A stretch of DNA of 64,000 bases from Marinococcus sp. PL1-022 (GTDB taxonomy: Bacteria; Bacillota; Bacilli; Bacillales; Marinococcaceae), in NCBI RefSeq assembly GCF_033845285.1, contig NZ_JAWXCX010000001.1, forward strand, positions 2,619,495 through 2,683,494, in the 5' to 3' direction. Of this stretch, positions 8,531 to 16,782 are shown piece by piece. Each line of letters starts with the position of its first letter. Position 1 is the stretch's first letter. A program made the position numbers and the translations under genes. The notes beneath the pieces were generated by a model. The model searched no databases, had not been told where the DNA came from, and was given only the letters and a program-made list of their open reading frames with translations.

Positions 8531-9534
8531 TTATTCCTTCTTTCTCCAAGTATTAGTTTTTTATTTTCTGCTATTTCTACAAATTCCTGAATTAATAATG
8601 GGGCCTCTCCTTTACCTGAAACCGTTAACGGAAGCATTACAGGAATTCCTTTCTTCATTCCGGCCATAAAATTGAATTCGTGTTGTAATACGCTTTTTTT
8701 CACAAAATCCCCCAATATTCCAGCCAATAGAATATCCTCTATATTCGGGTTCCCAGATCGTTGCGTATAGCCTAAAATTGATTGCCGTATTCGCACTTTC
8801 AGCTTCTTTTCCAACAAGTGACTGATTTTTGCCACAACGCCCTGGTCACCATTGTTATACTGTTCGGGCTCAAAAGCTGATTCTGTACACAAAATGATAA
8901 TCGTCTGTTGCCCGGCCTCCTGCAGTTCGGTAATTCGCTGGGCGATGGTTTCTATATCCATTTGATATTCCGGCAGCAATACGATATCCGCTCCACTTGC
9001 TATCCCTGCTGCTAATGTCAGCTGGCCTGACATCCCTCCGAACGTTTCTACAATAAAAATGCGTCCCTCCAGATTCCGCCCGGTCTGCTTTAAATGCCCA
9101 ATTTGGTGATAAACATTTTCGATAGCCGTTTTATGACCGATGGTATAGTCCGTACCTGGAATGTCATTGTCTATCGTCATTGGAATGTGTATGACATTTA
9201 CTCCATGCGCTATCAGCAGTTTAGCTCCCTGGGCAGAGCCGTCACCGCCGAATACCACCAACACCTCGACATTTTGGCTTTTAAGAGCTGCTTTTACTTG
9301 TTCTATTCCATCCGCTGTTTTTAAAACATCACTCCTCCCACTCTTAATCAAAAGCTCCCCGCTATGCATCACCGGCTCTATATCCTCTTGAGTGATTGGT
9401 ATTGGCTTATTTCTCACAATACCTTCAAAACCGGAATGATAGCCGATATATTCGTGCTCCCGGCTGATTAAATGATACAGGGCTGCGTTGACGCCAGAGG
9501 CGTCGCCTCCGCTCGTGATTACTGCGATTTTCAT
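8527..9534 (-). CDS. 6-phosphofructokinase-family sugar-phosphate kinase with altered substrate pocket
   Basis: 335 residues, start backed by AAAGGAGGG. Conserved: SGGDASGVNAA ATP loop, GGDGS (96-100, the Gly that marks ATP rather than pyrophosphate use), TIDNDIPGTD with the catalytic Asp (about 122), and Arg residues at the GR and QR sites. Different from typical bacterial PfkA as I recall it: the MGR motif reads FGG (165-167), the His in LGHVQRGG reads Tyr (about 256), and the first effector-site Arg reads Tyr20. These positions contact the sugar phosphate or allosteric effector, so it probably phosphorylates another ketose phosphate and is not ADP/PEP regulated. Coupled to the IIB gene by a four-base overlap. 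Confidence 0.85.
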   Translation of the reverse strand: MKIAVITSGGDASGVNAALYHLISREHEYIGYHSGFEGIVRNKPIPITQEDIEPVMHSGELLIKSGRSDVLKTADGIEQVKAALKSQNVEVLVVFGGDGSAQGAKLLIAHGVNVIHIPMTIDNDIPGTDYTIGHKTAIENVYHQIGHLKQTGRNLEGRIFIVETFGGMSGQLTLAAGIASGADIVLLPEYQMDIETIAQRITELQEAGQQTIIILCTESAFEPEQYNNGDQGVVAKISHLLEKKLKVRIRQSILGYTQRSGNPNIEDILLAGILGDFVKKSVLQHEFNFMAGMKKGIPVMLPLTVSGKGEAPLLIQEFVEIAENKKLILGERRNK

Positions 9535-9549
9535 GTTTTCTCCCTCCTT

Positions 9550-11478
9550 TTACTGCAGGCTGGCTTCGTTGATAACCTGCCAGATTTCTTCTTTGCTCCC
9601 CTTTAAAAAGATTTCTTTGGATTTTTCTTCGTTAAGAGCCGTCACCAGCTGCCTCAAAGCCCGTAAGTGCGTCTCAGCATCCGTACTTCCTAAGCAGAAG
9701 ATCAGCTTCACGGGATCATTGGATTCGTGGCCAAAATTAACCGAGTTGGACAGACGAAGAAAGCTTAAACATAATTCATTCACCCCTTCTTCCGGTCTTG
9801 CATGCGGCATAGCCACCCCCTCATCGAGAACTACATATGGGCCATTATCTGTAACCATCTGAATCATCGCTTCTATATATTTTGGCTCGATCAATTGATT
9901 TTCTACTAATGGAGTGCTGCCGATTCTTATCGCTTCCTTCCAGTTTTCGGCTGGAATATCCAATTGGATGTATTCAGGTTTTAAGACTTTTTCAAGCACT
10001 GGACCAGACTTCCTTTCTTGTTTTTTTATTAGAACGTCGGTTATTTTTTGCTGATCTGTTTCATTGATCATTGGGTTAATCATTATTGAAGGAAGGTCGA
10101 TGTTTTCTATGGGCATAGTAGAAAAGATATAATCAACTTCTGAAAGTTCTCTGTCCTGATGAAGCTGAAAGTAGGAAATAACTCTATCAACAATAATTTC
10201 CGGAAATAATCGTTTGAGACGACTTTTCATCAATTGAACAGTTCCGATCCCGCTTCCACATACAAGCAGCACCCTCATTCTGCTTCTAGACTCCATCCGC
10301 TCAGTAGCAGCCCCAAAATGCAGTGTTAAAAAGCAAACTTCGTCTATATTGAAAGCAACATTATATTCCTCTTCAATTTCATTTAGATTCTGCTCCACCC
10401 ATTGCGAAAGCCTGCTGTATTCTTCCATGATTTGGTCCGTCATCGGATTATTTAAGCCAAGCTGAAACTGGAGCCGATAAATAGCTGGCTTCAAATGTAC
10501 AAGCAGCCCCTGCTCCAGCTGCACGTCATCCATGAAGTCAATCCCGCTTTGAAAGCTGATTTTTGCCACCATTTTTTTTATCAGCGCAAGCAGTCTGTGA
10601 TCTTCATCGGTTTCAATAGACTGCAGGGTTTTTGAACTAAGTAGATGGAGTGTAATGAAGGCAGCTTCGTCTTCACACAGACTTTTATCCAACTTTGCTT
10701 CCAGCAGCTTTACAATTTTTTTGCCAATCTCAAATTCTTTATACGTTCTAATATTCCATTGATCGATATCTGGAAATGTAATCGTTTTTTCCTGCTTTAA
10801 GCGCTGCATAGCCAAAACAACATGAATGATAATCCCCTGCATAGCTAAATCCGTTAATTCCGGCATTGATTGCTGTAAAAGAGAAAGCAGTTCTTTTCTG
10901 AGCTGCTCGATATCTTCGGAGGAATCCTCCATATGCTGGGTCAGCCACTCAAGAGTTTTTTCATCTCCAAACTGATTGGAGAGCTGCTTGTAGGAACGAC
11001 GAATATTCAGCTCTGTGCCCTTCAAAAGAAATCCTTTATTATTTTCGTATTCAACATCCACATGAAAAGGCTGAAGAAATTCCGAAAGCTTTTTAACATC
11101 TTCAAGTACGGTTCTTCTTGTCACATGCATCAATGCAGCCATTTCTTTAGAATTAACGGGCCTTCCTGTTTGAAAGAGCATGCCGAGAATCGTCATCATC
11201 CGCTCTAAAGGAGAGAGTCTTACGTGAAATTCGTCTATATCCTGAACCGAGTGAAAAATCTTGTGCTTGTCGGCTTCTTTTAAATTGATTAGTATACCCT
11301 GGGATTTATCACGATGAATGTCAGCCTGGAAGCTGCTCACAAAATACTCTACTTCATTCACGTCATTGCGCATCGTCCTTTCACTTACATTGTAGAAGTC
11401 TGCCAGTTCACCCATCTTTGTCGGCGTGCTTTTTTTAATTAAAAATTGTAGTAAATTACGTTGTCTTTCATTTAGCAT
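9550..11478 (-). CDS. PRD-domain transcriptional regulator with EIIB and EIIA modules (BglG/MtlR-like activator)
   Basis: 642 residues from ATG 11478, selected because AGAGGAGAGG precedes it; the open frame extends nine codons further without a site. Order: N-terminal winged helices (LNERQRNLLQFLIKKS, then a second HTH with MAALMHVTRRTVLEDVKKL), two PTS regulation domains with conserved His, an EIIB-like domain (RVLLVCGSGIGTVQLMKSR, possible phosphocysteine) and a C-terminal EIIA-2 domain with MPHARPE, whose His is the phosphorylation site. Such regulators activate a PTS operon when substrate drains phosphate from EIIB. It is the first gene of the operon; its EIIA domain may also supply the missing IIA. 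Confidence 0.88.
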   Translation of the reverse strand: MLNERQRNLLQFLIKKSTPTKMGELADFYNVSERTMRNDVNEVEYFVSSFQADIHRDKSQGILINLKEADKHKIFHSVQDIDEFHVRLSPLERMMTILGMLFQTGRPVNSKEMAALMHVTRRTVLEDVKKLSEFLQPFHVDVEYENNKGFLLKGTELNIRRSYKQLSNQFGDEKTLEWLTQHMEDSSEDIEQLRKELLSLLQQSMPELTDLAMQGIIIHVVLAMQRLKQEKTITFPDIDQWNIRTYKEFEIGKKIVKLLEAKLDKSLCEDEAAFITLHLLSSKTLQSIETDEDHRLLALIKKMVAKISFQSGIDFMDDVQLEQGLLVHLKPAIYRLQFQLGLNNPMTDQIMEEYSRLSQWVEQNLNEIEEEYNVAFNIDEVCFLTLHFGAATERMESRSRMRVLLVCGSGIGTVQLMKSRLKRLFPEIIVDRVISYFQLHQDRELSEVDYIFSTMPIENIDLPSIMINPMINETDQQKITDVLIKKQERKSGPVLEKVLKPEYIQLDIPAENWKEAIRIGSTPLVENQLIEPKYIEAMIQMVTDNGPYVVLDEGVAMPHARPEEGVNELCLSFLRLSNSVNFGHESNDPVKLIFCLGSTDAETHLRALRQLVTALNEEKSKEIFLKGSKEEIWQVINEASLQ

Positions 11479-11530
11479 GGTGACCTCTCCTCTGGTTAAA
11501 ATCATAAGACAAAAACTCTCACAATAGATA

Positions 11531-11544
11531 AGAAACCGTTTACA
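11531..11544 (-). promoter_or_regulatory. cre site (CcpA operator)
   Basis: On the minus strand TGTAAACGGTTTCT matches the cre consensus TGWAANCGNTNWCA at 13 of 14 positions. It lies between the predicted promoter and the regulator start codon, where CcpA would block transcription of the PTS operon in the presence of preferred sugars. Confidence 0.7.
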
Positions 11545-11582
11545 AAATAAAAACGGAAATTCTTCTTCTCTTTTCTTTTTCT

Positions 11583-11622
11583 ATTATATAGATCATTAGT
11601 TACACACAAACACTTAGTGTTT
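11583..11622 (-). promoter_or_regulatory. candidate promoter of the PTS operon with an inverted repeat
   Basis: On the minus strand TATAAT (11583-11588) is a good -10; TTGTGT (11604-11609) is a weak -35 at 15 bp. A perfect palindrome, AAACACT-T-AGTGTTT (11608-11622), abuts the -35 and could be the activator site of the PRD protein. Confidence 0.5.
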
Positions 11623-11629
11623 TCAAAAG

Positions 11630-11668
11630 AAAAAGCGCCTGGATTCTGATACCATCCAGGCGCTTTTT
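11630..11668. terminator. strong intrinsic terminator
   Basis: Perfect 14-bp arms AAAAAGCGCCTGGA (11630-11643) and TCCAGGCGCTTTTT (11655-11668) with an 11-base loop. It ends the GntR-family gene on the minus strand and insulates the PTS operon promoter. Confidence 0.88.
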
Positions 11669-11732
11669 CTTGTCTTACTATTTTTTAGAGTATGTTAAAC
11701 AGAACGCTTTCTATTGAAAATTTGATTAGTTC

Positions 11733-12425
11733 TTAATCCACCTGCACATTTTTAATCGCACGGCGCACCGATTGAATCAGCAGGTCAAAGGCTTTCTGGG
11801 CTTTTTCAATATCCTGCTCTGCCAGCCCCTCCAGTAACGTATGATGGTACGGGTAGCTTTCATCAAAGATATGTTCAATGCCAAAGGGCTCGTTCCAGAA
11901 TTGTTCAAACTGGTCACCCACGGAATTAATGATGCTGTTAAGAAAATCGTTATCTGCCAGCTGATAGATGTATTCATGAAAGGATGCATCCGCCTGGTTC
12001 GCCGTTTTCCGGTCATTGTGGCTGATGGCTTCTTCATATTCCGTTAAATACGCTTGCAGCTGCTTAATATCCTTTTCTTGAATATTTGAAATCGCCAGGT
12101 CAATCGCCTTTTTCTCCAGCGCCTCCCGCACCTCAAGAATTTCCAGCAGAAACCGCTGTTCGTTCTCGATATCAAACATCGTATGAATATAAAACGGGCG
12201 CAGCTCGTTCACGAAAATGCCCTTGCCGTTAATCACCTGAATGGCACCCCGGGACTCGAGGATCTGCAGTGCCTCCCGCAGCGTCGAGCGGCCGATCTGC
12301 AGCTTATCCGACATATCGCTGACGCTTGGCAGGCGGTCCCCCTCCTTTAATTTTTCTGATTTGATAAACGCATATATTTCATCCACCACCTGGGCAGACA
12401 GCTTTTGTTTTTTTATAGCCTTCAC
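11733..12425 (-). CDS. GntR family regulator, FadR/FCD subfamily
   Basis: 230 residues from GTG 12425 with AAGGGTGG upstream. The N-terminal winged helix (about 10-75) shows the GntR signature GDRLPSVSDMSDKLQIGRSTLREAL... (residues about 32-60). The C-terminal helical FCD ligand-binding domain (about 85-225) has the usual acidic and His metal-site positions (ADASFHEYIYQLADN, then HHTLLEGLAEQD). FCD regulators respond to small organic acids or amino-acid derivatives. It is divergent from the PLP enzyme and antiporter genes, which are its likely targets; a palindrome lies between them. Confidence 0.88.
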   Translation of the reverse strand: MKAIKKQKLSAQVVDEIYAFIKSEKLKEGDRLPSVSDMSDKLQIGRSTLREALQILESRGAIQVINGKGIFVNELRPFYIHTMFDIENEQRFLLEILEVREALEKKAIDLAISNIQEKDIKQLQAYLTEYEEAISHNDRKTANQADASFHEYIYQLADNDFLNSIINSVGDQFEQFWNEPFGIEHIFDESYPYHHTLLEGLAEQDIEKAQKAFDLLIQSVRRAIKNVQVD

Positions 12426-12539
12426 TAAGGAATACCACCCTTCAGCGTTGTTCTTCTTTTTATTATAACTTGAATTGCCGTATGAAAGGAAATGTGCCGG
12501 GAAATAAAAAAACCTTGCTTAATTTATCAGAATATTTTA

Positions 12540-12554
12540 ACCTATATGATAGGT
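12540..12554. promoter_or_regulatory. palindromic operator candidate
   Basis: ACCTATATGATAGGT is a perfect 6-bp inverted repeat around ATG in the 160-bp divergent spacer, 30 bases before the PLP-enzyme start. It contains a TATGAT that could be a -10. It is a plausible site for the divergent GntR/FCD regulator. Confidence 0.5.
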
Positions 12555-12584
12555 AGACAGCATGACTCATTGGAGGGTTGCATA

Positions 12585-13760
12585 ATGGAATTAACGGACG
12601 AAGAAATTTGCATGGGGGACGGCGACAATGAAGGAAATCCCTACCACGCCGTGGCGCCACCGATTTATCAGACGAGTCTTTTCACCAAACCGACATTTGA
12701 AGCATTCGCCGAGGATCAGGTGCATGAAAACGAGCGCCACGTGTACAGCCGGGGCACCAACCCTACGGTCGAGGTGCTCGAGCAGAAGCTCGCTGCCCTG
12801 GAGCGCGGCGGGGCCTGCAAGTGCTTTGGCTCCGGCATGGGAGCAATCAGCAGCACCTGGATGACGATTCTCCGCCCCGGCGATCACGTGCTGTTTTTGA
12901 ATCACACCTATGGGCCGGCCCTGCAGCTGATCGAGCACCTGTCTTCCTTTGATATTGCCTATACGGTCTGGACGAAGGACTCGGACAGAAGCATGGAGGA
13001 CTGCATTCAGCGAAATACCGTCCTCATTTATATGGAAAACCCCGGAACAATGACAATGGAGATCATCGACATAGAACAGGCCGTCGCCATGGCCAGAGAA
13101 CATAGCATTACCACGATGATGGACAATACATGGGCAACCCCGCTTTTTCAAAAGCCTTTAACCATGGGCGTGGATATTGTCGTGCATTCGTTAACCAAGT
13201 ATATCGGCGGCCACAGTGACGTGCTCGGCGGGGCCGTAATCGCAAGCCGGGCGTTTATTAAAAAGTTATTTTTTCACGGCTATCAGCTGTTCGGATCGGT
13301 GCTGTCTGCGATGGAGGCCTCTATGGTCATCCGGGGGCTGCGTACACTGCCGCTCCGGATGAGAAATCATGAAAGCAACGCCGCAGAGGTTATTTCTTTT
13401 CTGCAGACCCGCCCCGAAGTAAAAGCGATTCACCATCCGTCGGTGAACAAGGAAGCCAGTGCCCTGGTCGACCAGCAGTTTTACGGCTTGTCCGGGCTGC
13501 TCAGCTTTGAATTAAAGGACGGCGGCTTTGAAAACGTGGCACGCTTCATCAACGAGCTGCGCCTGTTTCGCATCGGCACGAGCTGGGGGGGATTTGAAAG
13601 TCTCGTTACCTCCCCGGTCAAACCGGGCAACGAAGAAACTCTTCGCCACCAGGGATTTGACACCGGCCTGATCCGGCTGTCGGTCGGCCTCGAGGGAGCT
13701 CCGCAGCAGATTAAGGACCTCGAAGGCGCGTTTGAACGAACCAGGCATTATGTACAGTAG
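12585..13760 (+). CDS. trans-sulfuration family PLP enzyme (Cys/Met metabolism)
   Basis: 391 residues from ATG 12585, eight bases after TGGAGGG; the open frame begins earlier without a site. Family marks: PPIYQTSLF at the N-terminus, YSRGTNPTVEVLE, FGSGMGAISS phosphate loop, and VVHSLTKYIGGHSD with the PLP lysine. This family includes cystathionine gamma-synthase, beta- and gamma-lyases, methionine gamma-lyase and O-acetylhomoserine sulfhydrylase; motifs alone do not choose among them. There is no S-box or T-box leader and no other methionine-pathway gene, and it is followed 36 bases later by an antiporter gene. A catabolic or stress role under the divergent FCD regulator is at least as likely as biosynthesis. 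Confidence 0.85.
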   Translation: MELTDEEICMGDGDNEGNPYHAVAPPIYQTSLFTKPTFEAFAEDQVHENERHVYSRGTNPTVEVLEQKLAALERGGACKCFGSGMGAISSTWMTILRPGDHVLFLNHTYGPALQLIEHLSSFDIAYTVWTKDSDRSMEDCIQRNTVLIYMENPGTMTMEIIDIEQAVAMAREHSITTMMDNTWATPLFQKPLTMGVDIVVHSLTKYIGGHSDVLGGAVIASRAFIKKLFFHGYQLFGSVLSAMEASMVIRGLRTLPLRMRNHESNAAEVISFLQTRPEVKAIHHPSVNKEASALVDQQFYGLSGLLSFELKDGGFENVARFINELRLFRIGTSWGGFESLVTSPVKPGNEETLRHQGFDTGLIRLSVGLEGAPQQIKDLEGAFERTRHYVQ

Positions 13761-13795
13761 CAGTTAAACTTAAGTATGTATGAGGAGGAAATAGT

Positions 13796-15280
13796 ATGTC
13801 TGAACATACAGAACAGCAGCACCGGCCGCAGCCGGGTATAGGGATCGCCCTTATTCCGGTGTTTCTCGCCGTAGCCATTCTCGTAGGCGGCATCGGCATC
13901 CTGCAGTATCCCGCCGAACTGATGCTCGTTTTTGCCGCGGTCGTTTTCGTCATCTTTGCGGTCATTTACGGGGCCAAATGGGACAATATCATTCTGGAAA
14001 TGGGAGAGAAGATCAAGCGCGCGCTTCCGGCCATTCTGATTCTGCTCAGCATCGGCATCATCATCGGCTCCTGGATGATTTCAGGAACAATCCCGCTGAT
14101 GGTGTACTACGGCCTGCAGCTGATCAATCCGGCGCATTTATTTGTGCTCGCCTTTATTGTTACCGCTATCACATCCACCTTTACCGGTACAAGCTGGGGC
14201 TCGGCCGGAACGATTGGTGTCGCCCTGATCAGCATCGCCCAGACGATGGACGTATCTCTTGCGATCACAGCGGGCGCGGTCGTTTCCGGGGCGTATTTCG
14301 GGGATAAGCTCTCCCCGCTCTCAGACACGACCAACATGAGCGCTATCGCCGCGGGTTCCGACCTGTATGAGCACATCCGCCATATGCTGTATACCGCCGT
14401 GCCTTCGTCGATTCTGGCGCTCATCGTTTTCTGGATTGCCGGTACGACGATTCCAACATCCTCCGGCCAGATCGCCGAGGTGGAGAGCATGACCGCGTCG
14501 CTGGAAAATTTATTTTCACTGAATCCCCTGCTTTTGATTCCGCCGCTGATTGTGCTGATCGGCTCGATAATGAAAAAGCCGCCGCTGATTATTTTGTTTG
14601 TTTCCTCGCTTACGGCTTTGCTGCTCGCGTGGATTCTTCAGGGTGCCGCGTTCAGTAATATTTTTGCCTCTGTGGTGTCCGGGTTTACGACCGATATGCT
14701 CCCGGAGAATGTGGAATTATCGGAGGACCTGTCATCACTGTTAAACCGGGGCGGCCTGTATTCGATGTATAACGCCACCTTCTTCATCTTTTGTGCGTTT
14801 TTCTTCGCCTCGGCCCTCGAAGCCTCCAACGTGCTGCGCGTGCTGCTTGAAGGAATCATTCAAAAGCTCCGTTCGACGGGCAGCATCGTTTTCACGACGC
14901 TCGTATCCGGCTTTGTCGTGATTAACGGAACGTCCAACGCGCTCGTCACCTATTTTCTGATTAAGGATATTTACGGCGATGTGTTTCGAAAGCACCGCCT
15001 GCATCCGGTCAACCTGTCGAGAAGCATGGAGGATTCGGTCACCATCACCGAGGTGCTGATGCCATGGACCGTGTCCGGCGTGTTTATGGCCACCACGCTC
15101 GGCGTAGGCAACTTTGAATTCCTGCCGTGGGCCGTATTTAACTGGGGCGGCTTTATCTTTTCCGCATTGCTCGCGTTTCTGGCGCCGTGGACCAATAACT
15201 TCGGCATCCGCACGCTGCCGGAGGCTTCCGCCCAGTACGGCGATCCTTCCGAGGAAGAGCCTAAATCTCTTTATAAATAG
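13796..15280 (+). CDS. nhaC: NhaC-family Na+/H+ (or malate/lactate-type) antiporter
   Basis: 494 residues with about eleven to twelve membrane helices, ATG preceded by AGGAGG. Signature regions of the NhaC/MleN family are present: GTSWGSAGTIGVALISIA and GAYFGDKLSPLSDTTNMSA, which line the ion path. Such proteins exchange sodium for protons, sometimes coupled to organic acids. It probably forms an operon with the upstream PLP enzyme gene, 36 bp away. Its natural terminator has been split by an IS element. An antiporter fits a sodium-rich or alkaline habitat, but one gene is weak evidence for that. Confidence 0.88.
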   Translation: MSEHTEQQHRPQPGIGIALIPVFLAVAILVGGIGILQYPAELMLVFAAVVFVIFAVIYGAKWDNIILEMGEKIKRALPAILILLSIGIIIGSWMISGTIPLMVYYGLQLINPAHLFVLAFIVTAITSTFTGTSWGSAGTIGVALISIAQTMDVSLAITAGAVVSGAYFGDKLSPLSDTTNMSAIAAGSDLYEHIRHMLYTAVPSSILALIVFWIAGTTIPTSSGQIAEVESMTASLENLFSLNPLLLIPPLIVLIGSIMKKPPLIILFVSSLTALLLAWILQGAAFSNIFASVVSGFTTDMLPENVELSEDLSSLLNRGGLYSMYNATFFIFCAFFFASALEASNVLRVLLEGIIQKLRSTGSIVFTTLVSGFVVINGTSNALVTYFLIKDIYGDVFRKHRLHPVNLSRSMEDSVTITEVLMPWTVSGVFMATTLGVGNFEFLPWAVFNWGGFIFSALLAFLAPWTNNFGIRTLPEASAQYGDPSEEEPKSLYK

Positions 15281-15348
15281 ATCAGGATGAAAAAGCTGCC
15301 TCTTCACATGAACTGTAACCTATAAAATGGACAGGAAATAAAAAGAGT

Positions 15349-16230
15349 CTAGGCTGTTAACAGATGATCCCGGTATTGGACCGGGGTCATTTTTTTTAGT
15401 CCCCACTGGTAGCGGCGGTGATTATATCTGTCGATATAATCGTGAACAATCTGCTTCAGTTGAGCGAAGGTGGCACAGAGACGGGGGTCCACCATATCTT
15501 TAAAGTGTCCAAAGAAGGATTCCATGGGAGCATTATCCCAACAATTGCCGCGCCGGGACATGGATTGGCAGAGACCCGCCTGCTTCACCTTGGCCTGAAA
15601 GGCCGGGTGTGTATAGTGCGTCCCCTGGTCGGAATGAAGCATCGCTCCGGGATGGAGGGACTGATGCTGCAGTTGGTCCAGGGTCTCATGGGCGAGATCC
15701 ATCGCTAGCGAGGTGGAAACGACATGAGCCAGAATTTCTTTGGTGGCGCTGTCTTTGATACACGACAAGTACGCTTTTTGCCCCTGGCCGTAATACAGAT
15801 ACGTGATATCTGTCAGAAGAATTTTTCCAGGTTCCTGGGCGTCAAAAGCCCGGTTCAACAGGTTGGGGCAGGTCTGGTGCTCCTGGGTGGCCTTCATGAG
15901 CTTTTTATAGGGGGTCGCCCGGCGGATTTTCGTTACCATCTGAAATTTGGCCATTAACCGTCGAATTTTTTTATGATTCATGATGATGCCCTGATCGTTT
16001 TCAAGCATCATTTTGATCTGCAGGGCGCCTGCTTTTTCATGATGACGCTCAAACAGCTCCCGAATCCGTTCGGCCTCCCGGGCATCGTGGTCGTCCTGCC
16101 GCTGCCTCTCCGGTTCATTCTTCCGCCAGGCGTAATACCCGCTCCGGCTGACCCCGGTCAGGTGACATAAATACGACACGTGACCGAGGAGCTCATGTGT
16201 ATCAATGACCGCCTGAATCAATCCGTACAC
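15349..16230 (-). CDS. IS3-family transposase OrfB (DDE catalytic part)
   Basis: 293 residues from GTG 16230 (written as Met), but this frame is open back to the slippery site at 16287, so the functional product is probably an OrfAB fusion. The N-terminal HTH_21-like region (LCHLTGVSRSGYYAWRK) is followed by the rve integrase core with the DDE triad: Asp in LLTDITYL, Asp in LHSDQGTHY and Glu in CWDNAPMESFFG. The C-terminal NHRRYQWGLKKMTPVQYR is typical of the family. No stop codons or frameshifts are seen. It cuts and joins the IS ends. Confidence 0.92.
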   Translation of the reverse strand: MYGLIQAVIDTHELLGHVSYLCHLTGVSRSGYYAWRKNEPERQRQDDHDAREAERIRELFERHHEKAGALQIKMMLENDQGIIMNHKKIRRLMAKFQMVTKIRRATPYKKLMKATQEHQTCPNLLNRAFDAQEPGKILLTDITYLYYGQGQKAYLSCIKDSATKEILAHVVSTSLAMDLAHETLDQLQHQSLHPGAMLHSDQGTHYTHPAFQAKVKQAGLCQSMSRRGNCWDNAPMESFFGHFKDMVDPRLCATFAQLKQIVHDYIDRYNHRRYQWGLKKMTPVQYRDHLLTA

Positions 16231-16241
16231 CTCGTGGGGGG

Positions 16242-16670
16242 TTAACGGTGTTTCTTCTTCGACACCTGCCTTTCGAGCTCTTCGAGCTTTTTTAAGAAGT
16301 CGATTTCAGCCTCCAGATACTGTATGCGTGTTTCGGCTCGCTGAAGCTTGTCGTCCGTGGAACGCGAACGGGACGAGGGCCGGCCCGCAGCTCCTTTCCC
16401 CCGGCGTTCCTGTTCGAGGCCCAGGTCCCCATAACGCTCGTGGGTTTGTCGCCATCGCTGCAGGCATCGTTTCGGCTGTTCCTTGCCAATGACCGTCAGG
16501 TCAAGGTCGTGCTCGACAAAAATCTGCGCTGGTCCAGCTCCCTGATGATAAGCATGGACGGCCTTCTTCTTAAAATCCGGATGATACGAAATCGTCCGGT
16601 CGGATACCTTTCGAATGCACGGATGAGCTTCTAACTGCTTTTGTTCGCTCGCCGAATACCTTCTTTTCAT
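16242..16670 (-). CDS. IS3-family OrfA, helix-turn-helix and leucine-zipper protein
   Basis: 142 residues from ATG 16670 with CGGAGG upstream; an open extension to 16793 runs into the IS end and lacks a site. The basic N-terminus (MKRRYSASEQKQ) and HTH region (KKKAVHAYHQGAGPAQIF) bind the IS ends. The C-terminal coiled coil (LQRAETRIQYLEAEIDFLKK) is the oligomerisation zipper seen in IS150/IS911 OrfA. Near its 3' end lies A AAA AAG, allowing -1 slippage into orfB. Confidence 0.88.
   Translation of the reverse strand: MKRRYSASEQKQLEAHPCIRKVSDRTISYHPDFKKKAVHAYHQGAGPAQIFVEHDLDLTVIGKEQPKRCLQRWRQTHERYGDLGLEQERRGKGAAGRPSSRSRSTDDKLQRAETRIQYLEAEIDFLKKLEELERQVSKKKHR
16287..16293 (-). other. programmed -1 frameshift heptamer
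   Basis: On the minus strand A AAA AAG lies in frame with orfA codons TTA AAA AAG. After a -1 slip the reading frame is open into orfB, which is in the -1 frame relative to orfA. This matches the known IS3-family arrangement. Confidence 0.8.
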
Positions 16671-16732
16671 CGCTGTTCCTCCGTTCGTTCTCTTTTCGTT
16701 TAGTATACACGGCAATTGGGGATGGAAAATAG

Positions 16733-16782
16733 AAAAAACCCGAATGATGGGCACTTTTTTATCGTGTCCATCATTCGGGTTA
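16733..16782 (-). terminator. IS right-end hairpin blocking read-in transcription
   Basis: AACCCGAATGATGG (16737-16750) and CCATCATTCGGGTT (16768-16781) are perfect complementary arms, extended by GCAC/GTGT with a G-T. On the minus strand the hairpin is followed by a T-run, so it would stop outside transcription from entering orfA. It includes part of the terminal repeat. Confidence 0.7.

Noticed and set aside
12426-12584. S-box (SAM) or T-box leader before the trans-sulfuration enzyme gene
   Set aside because: The spacer is too short and lacks the conserved core; no terminator in the leader.
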